Position numbers and translations under genes: made by a program. The notes under the pieces are model-generated. The model was not told the origin of the DNA. It was given only the letters and a program-made list of their open reading frames with translations, and made no database searches. A stretch of 58,152 bases of DNA. It comes from a virus. Of this stretch, positions 47,476-55,923 are shown one piece after another (the stretch's first letter is position 1; every line of letters begins with the position of its first letter). The DNA lies in IMG/VR virus record IMGVR_UViG_3300042988_001268, positions 1 through 58,152 of that record; one strand, written 5' to 3'.

Positions 47476-47558
47476 GGCTGCGCCTGCCCCTCTGGCTGCG
47501 CCGGCGCCTCGACGCCTTCGTCGCAAACCTCAACCTCCAATGGAAAGAGTGGCCATGA
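47472..47558 (+). CDS. 28-residue basic peptide
   Basis: A GTG overlapping the previous stop (GTGA) opens a short frame MRLRLPLWLRRRLDAF... ending WKEWP just before the next gene. Amphipathic, very basic. Supported only by coupling; may be non-coding. Confidence 0.25.
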   Translation: MRLRLPLWLRRRLDAFVANLNLQWKEWP

Positions 47559-47917
47559 TCGAACAGTTCACTGCGTTTCGCGCCAGCGACGGCACGACGC
47601 ACGACAGCGCCTATGCGGCGTGGAAGCGCGAGCTCCGGTGTTGGCTGCGCACCAATGGGGTCGACAACGACGCTATTGCCGATGCGATCGTCAAGAAGGT
47701 CGACGACGGACGGATGGAGACGCTCAACGGCCTCGAGGTCATCGTCGCTGGTCTGATTGAGCACGCGCCGGAGCCGCCGGCCAAGGCGGATCCGGAGACC
47801 ACTTCTAACTCGGCGGATTGGGCGCCTGAGACGCGGCACGCGCGGGACTGCGCCTACGTCACCACCGACGGCCCGGCGCCATGCACCTGTCACGCGGCCG
47901 AGGCGTTGATCGCATGA
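47555..47917 (+). CDS. Unknown 120-residue protein
   Basis: MIEQFTAFRASDGTTHDSAY... with an AAAGAGTGGCC leader. N-terminal helical (AWKRELRCWLRTNGVDNDAI) with a Pro/Glu linker and a Cys-rich end (RDCAYVTTDGPAPCTCHAAE), which may bind metal. The stop overlaps the next start. No family recognised. Confidence 0.5.
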   Translation: MIEQFTAFRASDGTTHDSAYAAWKRELRCWLRTNGVDNDAIADAIVKKVDDGRMETLNGLEVIVAGLIEHAPEPPAKADPETTSNSADWAPETRHARDCAYVTTDGPAPCTCHAAEALIA

Positions 47918-48135
47918 GCATACCCTATGCCTTCCCGGTCTCATGGCCGGAGCCCAATGCGCCTGAGCCGGGCATGACCCTGCGCGACTGGTTCGCCGGG
48001 CAAGCGCTACCCGCCCTCATCACAGGGCGCGACTGGTCCGGTATTCCTGACGACCAGAGCAAGGTCGATGCGTGGGCAGCGGCTGCTTACATAGTGGCCG
48101 ACGCCATGCTCGCCGAACGGGAGCGCCGCTCGTGA
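47914..48135 (+). CDS. Unknown 73-residue phage protein
   Basis: MSIPYAFPVSWPEPNAP... then GMTLRDWFAGQALPALI and AWAAAAYIVADAMLAERERR. The pattern GMTLRDWFAGQAL...AYxxADAML is one I know from many small phage and prophage proteins of unknown function. Its stop overlaps a GTG of the next gene. Confidence 0.55.
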   Translation: MSIPYAFPVSWPEPNAPEPGMTLRDWFAGQALPALITGRDWSGIPDDQSKVDAWAAAAYIVADAMLAERERRS

Positions 48136-48314
48136 GGCCGCGCCCCGTCCGTGAAGGCGACCGAGTCGATTGCGCCACTTGCTACGGCAACGGCTGTGCC
48201 TCCTGCTCTCACCGAGGCTGGTTCGAGAGCGACGAGGCCCGCGCCGATCGCGAGCAGGCCGAAGACGACTGGGCCGACGCCGAGCGTGAGCGCCGCATCC
48301 TCGATCGAGACTGA
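48132..48314 (+). CDS. Small zinc-ribbon-like protein
   Basis: 60 residues from GTG (VRPRPVREGDRVDCAT). CATCYGNGCASCSHRGW supplies four closely spaced Cys like a zinc knuckle; the rest is acidic helical. Could bind nucleic acid or a protein partner. Stop-start coupled to its neighbour. Confidence 0.5.
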   Translation: MRPRPVREGDRVDCATCYGNGCASCSHRGWFESDEARADREQAEDDWADAERERRILDRD

Positions 48315-48350
48315 CCCCTTTCCACCATCCTGTGCCCAGGAGCCTCTGAC

Positions 48351-49601
48351 ATGCCCGAAGTAGAAGCCGAAGTTCTCCCGCCCGAGACCACCGACATCAT
48401 CACTGTCGTATTCGACGAGCCGCAGATCGTTCTGGTCGACAAGGTCAAGGGTGATGCCTTCCTTGCCGCGGTGCGCGCCGAGACCGAGAAGCTGGTCCCC
48501 GACACCACGACGGACAAGGGTCGCACCGAAATCCGGTCTATGGCCGCGAAGGTGACCCGGTCCAAGACGCTGGTCGAAAAGGCCCGGCTCTCGCTGACCG
48601 CCGGCCTTCGCCAGCAGGTCTCCGACATCAACGAGGCCGGCAAGCGGATCACCGGGAGCCTCGACGCGCTCGCCGACGAGGTGCGCAAGCCGCTCACCGA
48701 CTGGGAAGACCTCGAGAAGCTGCGCGAGGCGCGGGTCGCCGAGACGATCGCCTGGCTGAAGCAGGCTGCTGTCGTCACGATCACCGACACCGCCGAGGTG
48801 GTGCGCGAGCGCGGCGCGGCCGTGTTCAACCGCGAGATCACCAAGGACGAGTTCGGCAAGCGCTACTTCGAAGCGCGCGAACTGCAGGATCTCGCCGTCG
48901 CCACGCTCAAGGCCGCGATGGAGCGGTTGGAGCAGGAGAAGGCGGATCGCGCCGAACTGGCTCGGCTGCGCAAGGCCGACGAGGAGCGGGCGGCCCAAGA
49001 GGCTGAGGCGCGTGCCGCCGTACAGCGCGAGGAGCAGCGCAAGCAATACGCCCGGAACATGATCCAGCACATTCGCAACTGCGGCATGGGCATGATCGAC
49101 GGGAAGACCTATCCCTATGTGATCCTCATCCGCGAGCTTGAGGAGAAGGTCGTTATTGACGACGAGTTCGGCGATCTCCGCGAGGAGGCCGAGCAGGTCC
49201 TCGCTGAGAACCTGCAGAAGCTCCGCGAGGCTTTCGAGAGCAGCCAGGCCGAGGCCGTAGAGCGGGCCGCGCGCGAGGCGGCCGACAATGCCGCCCGCGA
49301 GGCCGACGAGGCCGCCCAGCGCGAGATCGACGCCGCCAACGCCCGCGCCGCCGAGGCGGAACGCGCCGCCCAGGCCGAACGCGAGGAGCGGGAAGCCGAG
49401 GATCGGGCCCGCACCGCAGCCGCCCAGCGCGAGGCCGACGAGAAGGCCAAGCGCGAACGCAACCGCGCCCACCGGGCGCAGGTCATGGGCGAGATCAAGC
49501 TCGCGATCATGGCCGCCGGGAAGATCACCGATGAGCAGGCCATCGCCGTCGTCAAGGCGATGGTGGGCGGATCGATCGCGCGCGTCCGAGTGGAGTTCTG
49601 A
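48351..49601 (+). CDS. Coiled-coil protein of the recombination operon, DUF1351-like
   Basis: 416 residues. N-terminal part (PQIVLVDKVKGDAFLAAVRA; VTRSKTLVEKARLSLTAGLR) resembles DUF1351, found beside phage recombination genes. From 190 to 390 it is an Ala/Glu/Arg coiled coil (DNAAREADEAAQREIDAANA). It may organise the exonuclease and annealing proteins or nucleotide metabolism. The gene is followed by the DnaQ-like gene two bases later. Confidence 0.65.
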   Translation: MPEVEAEVLPPETTDIITVVFDEPQIVLVDKVKGDAFLAAVRAETEKLVPDTTTDKGRTEIRSMAAKVTRSKTLVEKARLSLTAGLRQQVSDINEAGKRITGSLDALADEVRKPLTDWEDLEKLREARVAETIAWLKQAAVVTITDTAEVVRERGAAVFNREITKDEFGKRYFEARELQDLAVATLKAAMERLEQEKADRAELARLRKADEERAAQEAEARAAVQREEQRKQYARNMIQHIRNCGMGMIDGKTYPYVILIRELEEKVVIDDEFGDLREEAEQVLAENLQKLREAFESSQAEAVERAAREAADNAAREADEAAQREIDAANARAAEAERAAQAEREEREAEDRARTAAAQREADEKAKRERNRAHRAQVMGEIKLAIMAAGKITDEQAIAVVKAMVGGSIARVRVEF

Positions 49602-49603
49602 GC

Positions 49604-50197
49604 ATGAACATTCTCTTTTTCGACACCGAAACCACCGGACTTCCCGAGTGGCGCTTGCCCTCCGATGATCCCTGCCAGCCGCACCTGATCCAGATCGCCG
49701 CGATCCTGACCGACATCCACGGCAACGAACTCGAGGAGTGGTCCACCATCGTCCAGCCGGAGCCCGGCGCGACGATGGCGCCCGAAGCCTTCAATGCTCA
49801 CGGCATCTCGCTTGAGCGGGCGCGCGAGGAGGGCGTTCCCCTCTCCGCCGCATGGGCGCGATTCACCACGCTCCTGCGCAAGGCCGAGGGCGTAGCCGGG
49901 CACAACGTCAGCTTCGACGTGCGGATCATGCGGATCGCCGGCGCCCGGGTGACCGGCCAGAAGTGGGACTGCGACATCCCGCAGCGCTGCACGATGCGCA
50001 TGGCGACCTCGATCGTGAACCTGCCGCCCACGCCCAAGATGATCGCGGCCGGCTTCAACAAGCCCAAGGCCCCGAACCTGACCGAGTGCGTCCGGCACTT
50101 CTTCAACGAGGATCTGGGCGGCGCGCACGACGCGCTGGTCGACGTTCGCGCGTCGAAGCGCGTCTATTTCGCGATCCGGGAAAGGCTCGCCGCGTGA
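49604..50197 (+). CDS. DnaQ-like DEDDh 3'-5' exonuclease
   Basis: 197 residues with Exo I FFDTETTGLPEW at residues 5-16, Exo II GHNVSFDVRIM near 98, and Exo III GGAHDALVDVRAS near 175, with the His of the DEDDh type. It degrades 3' ends, perhaps trimming recombination intermediates or proofreading. It is in an exonuclease/annealing operon, and its stop overlaps the GTG start of the next gene. Confidence 0.88.
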   Translation: MNILFFDTETTGLPEWRLPSDDPCQPHLIQIAAILTDIHGNELEEWSTIVQPEPGATMAPEAFNAHGISLERAREEGVPLSAAWARFTTLLRKAEGVAGHNVSFDVRIMRIAGARVTGQKWDCDIPQRCTMRMATSIVNLPPTPKMIAAGFNKPKAPNLTECVRHFFNEDLGGAHDALVDVRASKRVYFAIRERLAA

Positions 50198-51219
50198 GCC
50201 GGGGCGAGAACCCGTTCGCCGCGCGATCGGACCGCGCGTACCGGCCCGCGCCATCGGCCGAGGCCGCACCGGAGCCGGCAGCCGCCGCCAACGACGAAGA
50301 TGAGTTCGTAAAGATCACCGAGCCTGGTGCCTACCCCGGCATCGACGGTGAACTCTACCACCGCATTGAGATCTGCGATGCGCCGTCCATTTCGTCGACG
50401 GGCTTGAAGACCATCGAGGGCAAGAGCGCCTTCCACTACTGGTACGAGAGCCCGCTCAATCCGAACCGGCCGCCGCAGGAGCAGAAGGCCCACTTCAACG
50501 TCGGCAAGGGGGTCCACGATCTCCTGCTGCTGCAGGGGCTGTTCCCGAAGAACTATTTCATCCTGCCCGAGGGTTTCGACGCCCGGTTGAAGAAGTGGGC
50601 CGACGTCAACGACGAGCGCGACGCGGCGGCAGAGAGCGGCATCCCGATCCTGACCCATCCCCAGCATCAGATGGTGCTGGCGATGGCCGAGCAGGTCGAG
50701 AAGAACGAGCTCGCCAAGGCGCTGATCACCTCCGGCATCCCGGAAATGACGCTTGTCGCCAAGGATCCTGAGACCGGCGTGTGGCTTCGCACGAAGCCGG
50801 ACATCACGCCCGATACGATCGACATCGTGCCGGACATCAAGACCGCGATCTCAGCGCATCCGGCGGCATTCGAGAAGCAGGCGACGGCGGTCGGCTATTT
50901 CCAGTCCGCCGCCCATTATCTCGACGTGATCGACCTTGTGTACGGCACGCCCGCGAGCAAGCGGCGCTTCGTGCTGATCGTGGTCGAGAAGGAGCCGCCG
51001 CACCTCGTCCAGATCTACCAGTTGGATGACGAGTCCATCCAGATGGGCCGGATGCTCAACCGGCGTGCGCTGAACACATTCGCGCGCTGCCTCGAGACCG
51101 GCGTCTGGCCGGGCTACTCCACCGCCGAGCAGCCGATCCTGCAGTTGCAGGCGACCCGCTGGTTCCAATCCGAAATCACCCGCCGCGTCGATGCCGGCGA
51201 ACTCTCATGGGAGAACTGA
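50194..51219 (+). CDS. RecE-like exonuclease, DUF3799/PDDEXK type
   Basis: 341 residues from GTG (VSRGENPFAARSDRA), ribosome site AAAGG upstream, overlapping the previous stop. The core begins LYHRIEICDAPSISSTGLKT and has GKGVHDLLLLQ, LRTKPDITPDTIDIVPDIKT and QATAVGYFQSAAHYLD: the PDDEXK-like order of RecE/lambda-exo-related nucleases. It should resect double-strand ends for annealing. The protein next to it is the annealing partner. Confidence 0.8.
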   Translation: MSRGENPFAARSDRAYRPAPSAEAAPEPAAAANDEDEFVKITEPGAYPGIDGELYHRIEICDAPSISSTGLKTIEGKSAFHYWYESPLNPNRPPQEQKAHFNVGKGVHDLLLLQGLFPKNYFILPEGFDARLKKWADVNDERDAAAESGIPILTHPQHQMVLAMAEQVEKNELAKALITSGIPEMTLVAKDPETGVWLRTKPDITPDTIDIVPDIKTAISAHPAAFEKQATAVGYFQSAAHYLDVIDLVYGTPASKRRFVLIVVEKEPPHLVQIYQLDDESIQMGRMLNRRALNTFARCLETGVWPGYSTAEQPILQLQATRWFQSEITRRVDAGELSWEN

Positions 51220-51220
51220 G

Positions 51221-52348
51221 TTGAACGCCGTCACCCCCCAGCAAATCCACCAGCAGAATGCCCGCGTCCCGGCCGCCAGCCAGGCGACGCACATCGAGCA
51301 GGCTCGCGCCATTGCCGAAGTGCAGGCCATGTTCCTCATGGCCAAGCAGGCGCCGCGGAACGAAGGCGAGGCCATCGCCCGCGCGCTGGAAGCCTGCGGC
51401 CAGTACCAACTTGCCGAACGCGCCTTCTACAGCTTCCCGCGGGGCGGGGAGAGCGTGAACGGCCCGTCGATCGGCCTCGCTACCGAACTCGCCCGGTGCT
51501 GGGGGAACATCGACTACGGGATCATGGAACTGACCCGCAACGATGACGCCGGTCATACCGAGATGCTGGCGTTCGCCCGCGACCTTGAGACCAACACCCG
51601 GTCGCACCAAACCTTCATCGTTCCCCATGCCCGCGACACACGCTCCGGCCGCAAGGCCCTTACCGACATGCGCGACATCTACGAGAACAACGCCAACAAC
51701 GGCGCCCGCCGGTTGCGCGAGTGCATCTTCCGCGTCCTGCCGATCTACCTGCGCGCAGCCGCCGAGGACCGCTGCCGGGAGGTGCTGCAGAAGGGCAAGG
51801 GCGACCTGCCTATCGCCCAGCGCACCGCGCAGGCCATCTCTGCATTCAAGGAGATCGGCATCACGCTCGATCGGCTTGAGGCGAAGCAGGGCAATAGCGG
51901 GAACTGGACCGGCGTCGAACTGGCGAACCTCGAGATCGCCTACCGCTCGATCAAGCGCGGTGAGACCACGTCCGACGAAGCCTTCCCGAGGGTGAAGGAA
52001 ACGGCCGAGGACGTCACTGCCGAGGTTCGCGCGCTTGCCGCGGGGAAGGCCGCCCAGACCACTGCCGAAGCCATCGGCGACGACCTCCCCGAGACCCTCA
52101 AGGGCAATCCCTTCGCCAGGGCCGAGGAGGATGAGCAATCAACCGAGCAGACCGACGAGGAACCCATCTGGGTCAAGCACTACGACGCCCTGCGCCAGCG
52201 CATCGCCAAGGCCAGCACCATCGTCGACGTGAACAACCTCGAGACCGAGGTGACTAACATGGCCCAGGCGATCCCCGAGGATGCCGGCGCCACTCTCAGG
52301 AACGACATCGACGCCGCACGTGAGCGGCTGAGCAAGAAGGCGAAGTGA
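51221..52348 (+). CDS. Predicted single-strand annealing protein
   Basis: 375 residues. A TTG start (LNAVTPQQIHQQNARV) lies one base after the exonuclease stop with GGGAGAAC upstream; an ATG at 51191 would overlap that gene. The conserved-looking core is NGPSIGLATELARCWGNIDY, DLETNTRSHQTFIVPH, DIYENNANNGARRLRECIFR. I know this pattern from phage proteins encoded beside exonucleases, but I cannot place it in RecT, Erf or Red-beta. The C-terminal third is a charged linker and helix. Role inferred from position. Confidence 0.6.
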   Translation: MNAVTPQQIHQQNARVPAASQATHIEQARAIAEVQAMFLMAKQAPRNEGEAIARALEACGQYQLAERAFYSFPRGGESVNGPSIGLATELARCWGNIDYGIMELTRNDDAGHTEMLAFARDLETNTRSHQTFIVPHARDTRSGRKALTDMRDIYENNANNGARRLRECIFRVLPIYLRAAAEDRCREVLQKGKGDLPIAQRTAQAISAFKEIGITLDRLEAKQGNSGNWTGVELANLEIAYRSIKRGETTSDEAFPRVKETAEDVTAEVRALAAGKAAQTTAEAIGDDLPETLKGNPFARAEEDEQSTEQTDEEPIWVKHYDALRQRIAKASTIVDVNNLETEVTNMAQAIPEDAGATLRNDIDAARERLSKKAK

Positions 52349-52351
52349 ACC

Positions 52352-52744
52352 ATGCAGAATGAACAGCTTATCGGCCTGACGTCGGACATCGTATCGGCCT
52401 TCGTCCAGAACAATGCCATTGCGGCCAACGATGTGCCGGCCATGATCGGCAGCATCCACGCCGCGCTGAAGGATCTTGGCACTGAGGTCATCAAGATTGC
52501 ACCCGGCCCAGAACCGGCCGTCTCGGCGCGCAAGTCCGTCACCCCGGACCACGTCATCTGCATGGTCTGCGGGGAGAAGCAGAAGATGCTGAAGCGGCAC
52601 CTGATGACGGCGCACGATCTCACCCCGGAAGCCTACCGCGCGAAGTTCGGCCTTCCGGCAGATCATCCGCTGGTAGCCCCGAACTATGCCGAGAAGCGGG
52701 CGGCTATCGCCAAGGCAACCGGGCTTGGTCGGAAGCGGGGCTGA
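52352..52744 (+). CDS. Ros/MucR-family zinc-finger regulator
   Basis: 130 residues. Helical N-terminus (LIGLTSDIVSAFVQNNAIA), then CMVCGEKQKMLKRHLMTAHD, a C2H2-type finger of the Ros/MucR family, and LTPEAYRAKFGLPADHPLVA followed by a basic tail (ATGLGRKRG). This family is a mark of Alphaproteobacteria. MucR/Ros proteins bind AT-rich DNA and repress many genes. In a phage recombination operon it may retune host genes or phage promoters. Confidence 0.85.
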   Translation: MQNEQLIGLTSDIVSAFVQNNAIAANDVPAMIGSIHAALKDLGTEVIKIAPGPEPAVSARKSVTPDHVICMVCGEKQKMLKRHLMTAHDLTPEAYRAKFGLPADHPLVAPNYAEKRAAIAKATGLGRKRG

Positions 52745-52747
52745 GCA

Positions 52748-52948
52748 ATGATTGGTGCCCCAGTCCCCTGCCTCACATACGACGAGGCCGAACTGGTCGG
52801 GCTGGCCGTTCGCCGCCGATGGAAGGCGCTCACCGGCAAGAAGAAAACCCCGTTCCTGCGGGACGAGCAGTGGGCAGACGTGATCCAGACTGTGCTGCGG
52901 CATGCCGCCCAGGTGGTCTCTGAGAGGGGCGTCAATGATGAAGCCTGA
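52748..52948 (+). CDS. Unknown 66-residue protein
   Basis: MIGAPVPCLTYDEAEL... contains EAELVGLAVRRRWKALTGKK, a helical basic patch, three bases after the MucR-like gene. No family recognised; it could bind DNA through the basic helix. Confidence 0.45.
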   Translation: MIGAPVPCLTYDEAELVGLAVRRRWKALTGKKKTPFLRDEQWADVIQTVLRHAAQVVSERGVNDEA

Positions 52949-53183
52949 CACCCTCTCCCGCACCATCGAACTGATCAGCGGTCGGATGCGTGGCGACCCC
53001 ATCGCCCTCTGCGCTGATTCCGAACTCGAGGCCGTGCTCTGCCCGGTCGACCGAGTGGGCGCGCTCCCATTCTGGCTCGAGGAGATGACCGGATCCATCC
53101 CCACCGATGCCGAGCTGATGAACTGGCGCACGGTGGGCGACGTCGCGCGCTGGGTCGAACTGGTTGATCGGAGGGCAGCGTAA
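52935..53183 (+). CDS. Unknown 82-residue acidic protein
   Basis: MMKPDTLSRTIELISGR... with acidic helices (DAELMNWRTVGDVARWVELV) that recall an acyl-carrier-like four-helix bundle, without a recognised attachment Ser. Overlaps the previous gene and its stop overlaps the HNH start (TAATGG). Function unknown. Confidence 0.45.
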   Translation: MMKPDTLSRTIELISGRMRGDPIALCADSELEAVLCPVDRVGALPFWLEEMTGSIPTDAELMNWRTVGDVARWVELVDRRAA

Positions 53184-53785
53184 TGGGGCGCGCGGAGGAT
53201 CTTGTGAGATGGGCATCTGCCACACGAACCTGTGAGCAATGCGGTCGTGTGTTCGGTCGTAAGGACAAGCCAGGCATCATCTACAGCAACTTCATGGCAC
53301 TGCGATTTTGCAGTCCTGGATGCAGCGCCGACTCGTTGCGGGTCGATCCGGTGATCTCATTCTGGCAGAAGGTCCAGAAGGGGCTGGGATGCTGGATTTG
53401 GACGGGTGGCATGAGCCCGAAGGGCTATGGGGTCCATTGGGTCGGACGTGGCCATAAGCGGGCGCATCGCTACTCCTTCGAATTGCACACAGGGATAGAC
53501 CCTGGCGGTCTTGTGGTGATGCACACCTGCGACAACCGCGCGTGCGTTAATCCGAACCACTTGGAACTCGGAACGCAGACCGAAAACATAGCCGATATGG
53601 ACCGCAAAGGACGCCGCGGATCGGCCAAGGGAATGGCTCACCCCGCTGCCGCCCTCAACGAAGACCAGGTTCGGGCCATTCGCGCGGACACCAGAAACCA
53701 ACGCGACATCGCTGCCGATTATTCGATCAGCAAGGCTTGCGTGGGCGCCATCAAGGCTGGGAGGACGTGGAAGCATGTTCGTTGA
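53183..53785 (+). CDS. Free-standing HNH homing endonuclease
   Basis: 200 residues. N-terminal zinc-like Cys pairs (CEQCGRVFG; FCSPGCSAD), then the HNH core RAHRYSFELHTGIDPGGLVV, MHTCDNRACVNPNHLELGTQ, and a C-terminal HTH-like NUMOD part (NEDQVRAIRADTRNQRDIAA). This is the plan of I-HmuI-type selfish nucleases. It overlaps its neighbours by only a few bases and has not obviously disrupted a gene. Confidence 0.8.
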   Translation: MGRAEDLVRWASATRTCEQCGRVFGRKDKPGIIYSNFMALRFCSPGCSADSLRVDPVISFWQKVQKGLGCWIWTGGMSPKGYGVHWVGRGHKRAHRYSFELHTGIDPGGLVVMHTCDNRACVNPNHLELGTQTENIADMDRKGRRGSAKGMAHPAAALNEDQVRAIRADTRNQRDIAADYSISKACVGAIKAGRTWKHVR

Positions 53786-54194
53786 TACACGGTCTCGACG
53801 GAAGAACTCGGCGCGGCCGGCGAGCAAGAGCGCGCCCTCATACTTGGCCTGGCTCCGCGGCCGTCCCTGCTACCTCGCGAACCACCGCGCCGGCGGCTGC
53901 GGCGAGGGCGATCCCCCGCGCAACTCCCCGGTGGAGGCCGCTCACGTCGACCACGGCGGCGACAAGGGCATGAGTACGCGCGCCAGTGACCGTTACGCTC
54001 TGCCCTTGTGCCAGCGCCACCATGACGAGCAGCACGGCAAGATCGGATCTTTCCGCCAGCGCGGCGGGTGGAAGTCGTTCGAACTCAAGTACGGGTTCAG
54101 CGCGACCACCGTGGCTGCTTCGTACTGGGCCAAGTGGCTGGGGACGACGATGGGCAGGAACTGGGCGGCGCGGAATGGAGGGGGTGAGGCATGA
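53775..54194 (+). CDS. HNH/DUF968-type nuclease
   Basis: 139 residues. YLAWLRGRPCYLANHRAG, EAAHVDHGGDKGMSTRASD, RYALPLCQRHHDEQHGKIG: the His/Cys pattern of DUF968/Ref-like HNH nucleases in phage recombination regions. C-terminal helix (ATTVAASYWAKWLGTT). It may cleave DNA during recombination. The end overlaps the methyltransferase start. Confidence 0.7.
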   Translation: MFVDTRSRRKNSARPASKSAPSYLAWLRGRPCYLANHRAGGCGEGDPPRNSPVEAAHVDHGGDKGMSTRASDRYALPLCQRHHDEQHGKIGSFRQRGGWKSFELKYGFSATTVAASYWAKWLGTTMGRNWAARNGGGEA

Positions 54195-55558
54195 GCAACC
54201 ACCGCGTCATCCATGGCGATTGCACGACGGTCCTGCGCGATCTCGCGCGCGATGCTGTCCTCGTCGACAGCGTCGTCACCGACCCGCCGTACCACCTCGC
54301 CAGCATCGTCGCGCGCCTCGGCCAGCCGGACAGTGCTCCAATCCAGTCCGGCGTGACCGGCGTCTATGCCCGCTCCTCGCAGGGCTTCATGGGCCAGCAG
54401 TGGGATGGCGGCGACGTCGCATTCCGGCCTGAGACCTGGCGCCGCGTGTTCGACGTGATGAAGCCGGGCGCTCACCTCGTCGCCTTCGCCGCGACCAAGG
54501 GCTATCACCGGATGGCCTGCGCGATCGAGGATGCCGGGTTTGAGATCCGCGACATGATCGCATGGCTCTACGGGTCTGGATTTCCCAAGTCTCATAATGT
54601 CGCCAATAGCATAGATAAGTTGAGCGGAGAGCCGGACAGGGGCGGACGGATCGCCGTAGCAAGTCGTCGTCACCCGGACGGAACATTAGAGCCTAATGGG
54701 CAAGAATTGCCGAAGTATGTGGCTCGGACAGAGCAGGGGAAGCCATGGGAGGGGTGGGGAACCGCCCTCAAGCCCGCCATTGAACCCATCATTGTTGCTC
54801 GGAAGCCGCTGAACGGATCAGTTGCAGAAAACTCGCTGCGCTGGGGTGTGGGCGCGCTCAATATCGACGCCTGCCGCATAGATCTCAACGGCGATTACAA
54901 GTGCAAGGCGAACGGACGGCCATCTCTTACCGGGCTCGCCGATGGCTACGACCCTGCGAATGCCAACATTGCCGATACGGTCGGCCGCTGGCCTGCCAAC
55001 GTCTGCCACGACGGCAGCGAGGAGGTGATGGACGCCTTTGCCGCCTACGGCGAGCGCGGTGCTATCGCCCCTGTCCACACTCGGGGCGCGGACAAGTTCC
55101 GCAACACCTATGGGGCATTCGCCGGCAACGTCGACGAGGCCGGATCGACCTTCCGCGGCGATAGCGGAACCGCAGCCAGGTTCTTCTACTCGTCGAAGGC
55201 TACCCAGGGAGAGCGCATCTTCGAATGCCGGGAATGCGGCGCCCATAGTGCCGGAAAGCCGTCCTGCGGCCACACCGACATGCGGACGCACCCGACGGTG
55301 AAGCCGATCTCGCTGATGCGCTGGCTAGTTGAACTGGTCACGCCCCCAGCAGGGCTCGTGCTTGATCCCTTCGCCGGGACAGGCACCACCGCCGCTGCGG
55401 CGCGCGAGGCGGGCTTCCAATCGCTCTCGATCGAGGCAGACGAGAACCATGTCCGCGACATCGGAGTTCGCCTGGGCATCGACGTTGCCGACTTGATCGC
55501 CGCCAATGTCCAATCCGCGCCGATCGCGCGCGACGAGCAGGGAGATATGTTCCTGTGA
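54191..55558 (+). CDS. DNA (N4/N6) methyltransferase, beta-class
   Basis: 455 residues. The catalytic motif DPPYHLAS is near residue 34 and the SAM motif LDPFAGTGTTAAAARE near 400, so catalytic before SAM: the beta order. A target-recognition insert (about 130-300) and a zinc-like segment (CRECGAHSAGKPSCGH) lie between. It could modify phage DNA against restriction. There is no partner nuclease. The stop overlaps the xis-like GTG. Confidence 0.88.
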   Translation: MSNHRVIHGDCTTVLRDLARDAVLVDSVVTDPPYHLASIVARLGQPDSAPIQSGVTGVYARSSQGFMGQQWDGGDVAFRPETWRRVFDVMKPGAHLVAFAATKGYHRMACAIEDAGFEIRDMIAWLYGSGFPKSHNVANSIDKLSGEPDRGGRIAVASRRHPDGTLEPNGQELPKYVARTEQGKPWEGWGTALKPAIEPIIVARKPLNGSVAENSLRWGVGALNIDACRIDLNGDYKCKANGRPSLTGLADGYDPANANIADTVGRWPANVCHDGSEEVMDAFAAYGERGAIAPVHTRGADKFRNTYGAFAGNVDEAGSTFRGDSGTAARFFYSSKATQGERIFECRECGAHSAGKPSCGHTDMRTHPTVKPISLMRWLVELVTPPAGLVLDPFAGTGTTAAAAREAGFQSLSIEADENHVRDIGVRLGIDVADLIAANVQSAPIARDEQGDMFL

Positions 55559-55923
55559 CCGCCCCGGCCCCTCTCCCCCCGCCGTTCTCGGTCCCCCAAC
55601 TCGCTCAGCGCTGGGGATGCTCCGAGGGCCTGATCCGCAAGCTCATTCGGAACAAGCGGTTGCAATGCTTCCGCCCGGGGAGCCTTATCCGGATCTCCGT
55701 AGCCGAAGTGGAGAGATTCGAATGTCAGCAGCAAATGACGACGCATGGAGCGTCCAACGATTCCGGGGAGGGTTCGCCCTCGTCTGGTGGGAAACCGCCG
55801 GCGGAGCCCGAACCCGCCGCCGAAGGCAACTCGCCTCGCAAGATCGGGCGAGCGCCGAAGCGGAAGCGCGCCGCCTCTGGCGCGATGGGGACGATTCTCC
55901 CTGGACCGTGGGCCGGATTATGA
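55555..55923 (+). CDS. Excisionase-like HTH protein
   Basis: 122 residues, GTG start overlapping the methyltransferase stop. Residues 12-58 have the MerR-like HTH_17 pattern: FSVPQLAQRWGCSEGLIRKL, then LIRISVAEVERFE. The rest is a loose Pro/Ser/basic tail that overlaps the integrase by about 200 bases. The coding frame may really end soon after residue 60 functionally. It probably directs excision. Confidence 0.6.
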   Translation: MTAPAPLPPPFSVPQLAQRWGCSEGLIRKLIRNKRLQCFRPGSLIRISVAEVERFECQQQMTTHGASNDSGEGSPSSGGKPPAEPEPAAEGNSPRKIGRAPKRKRAASGAMGTILPGPWAGL

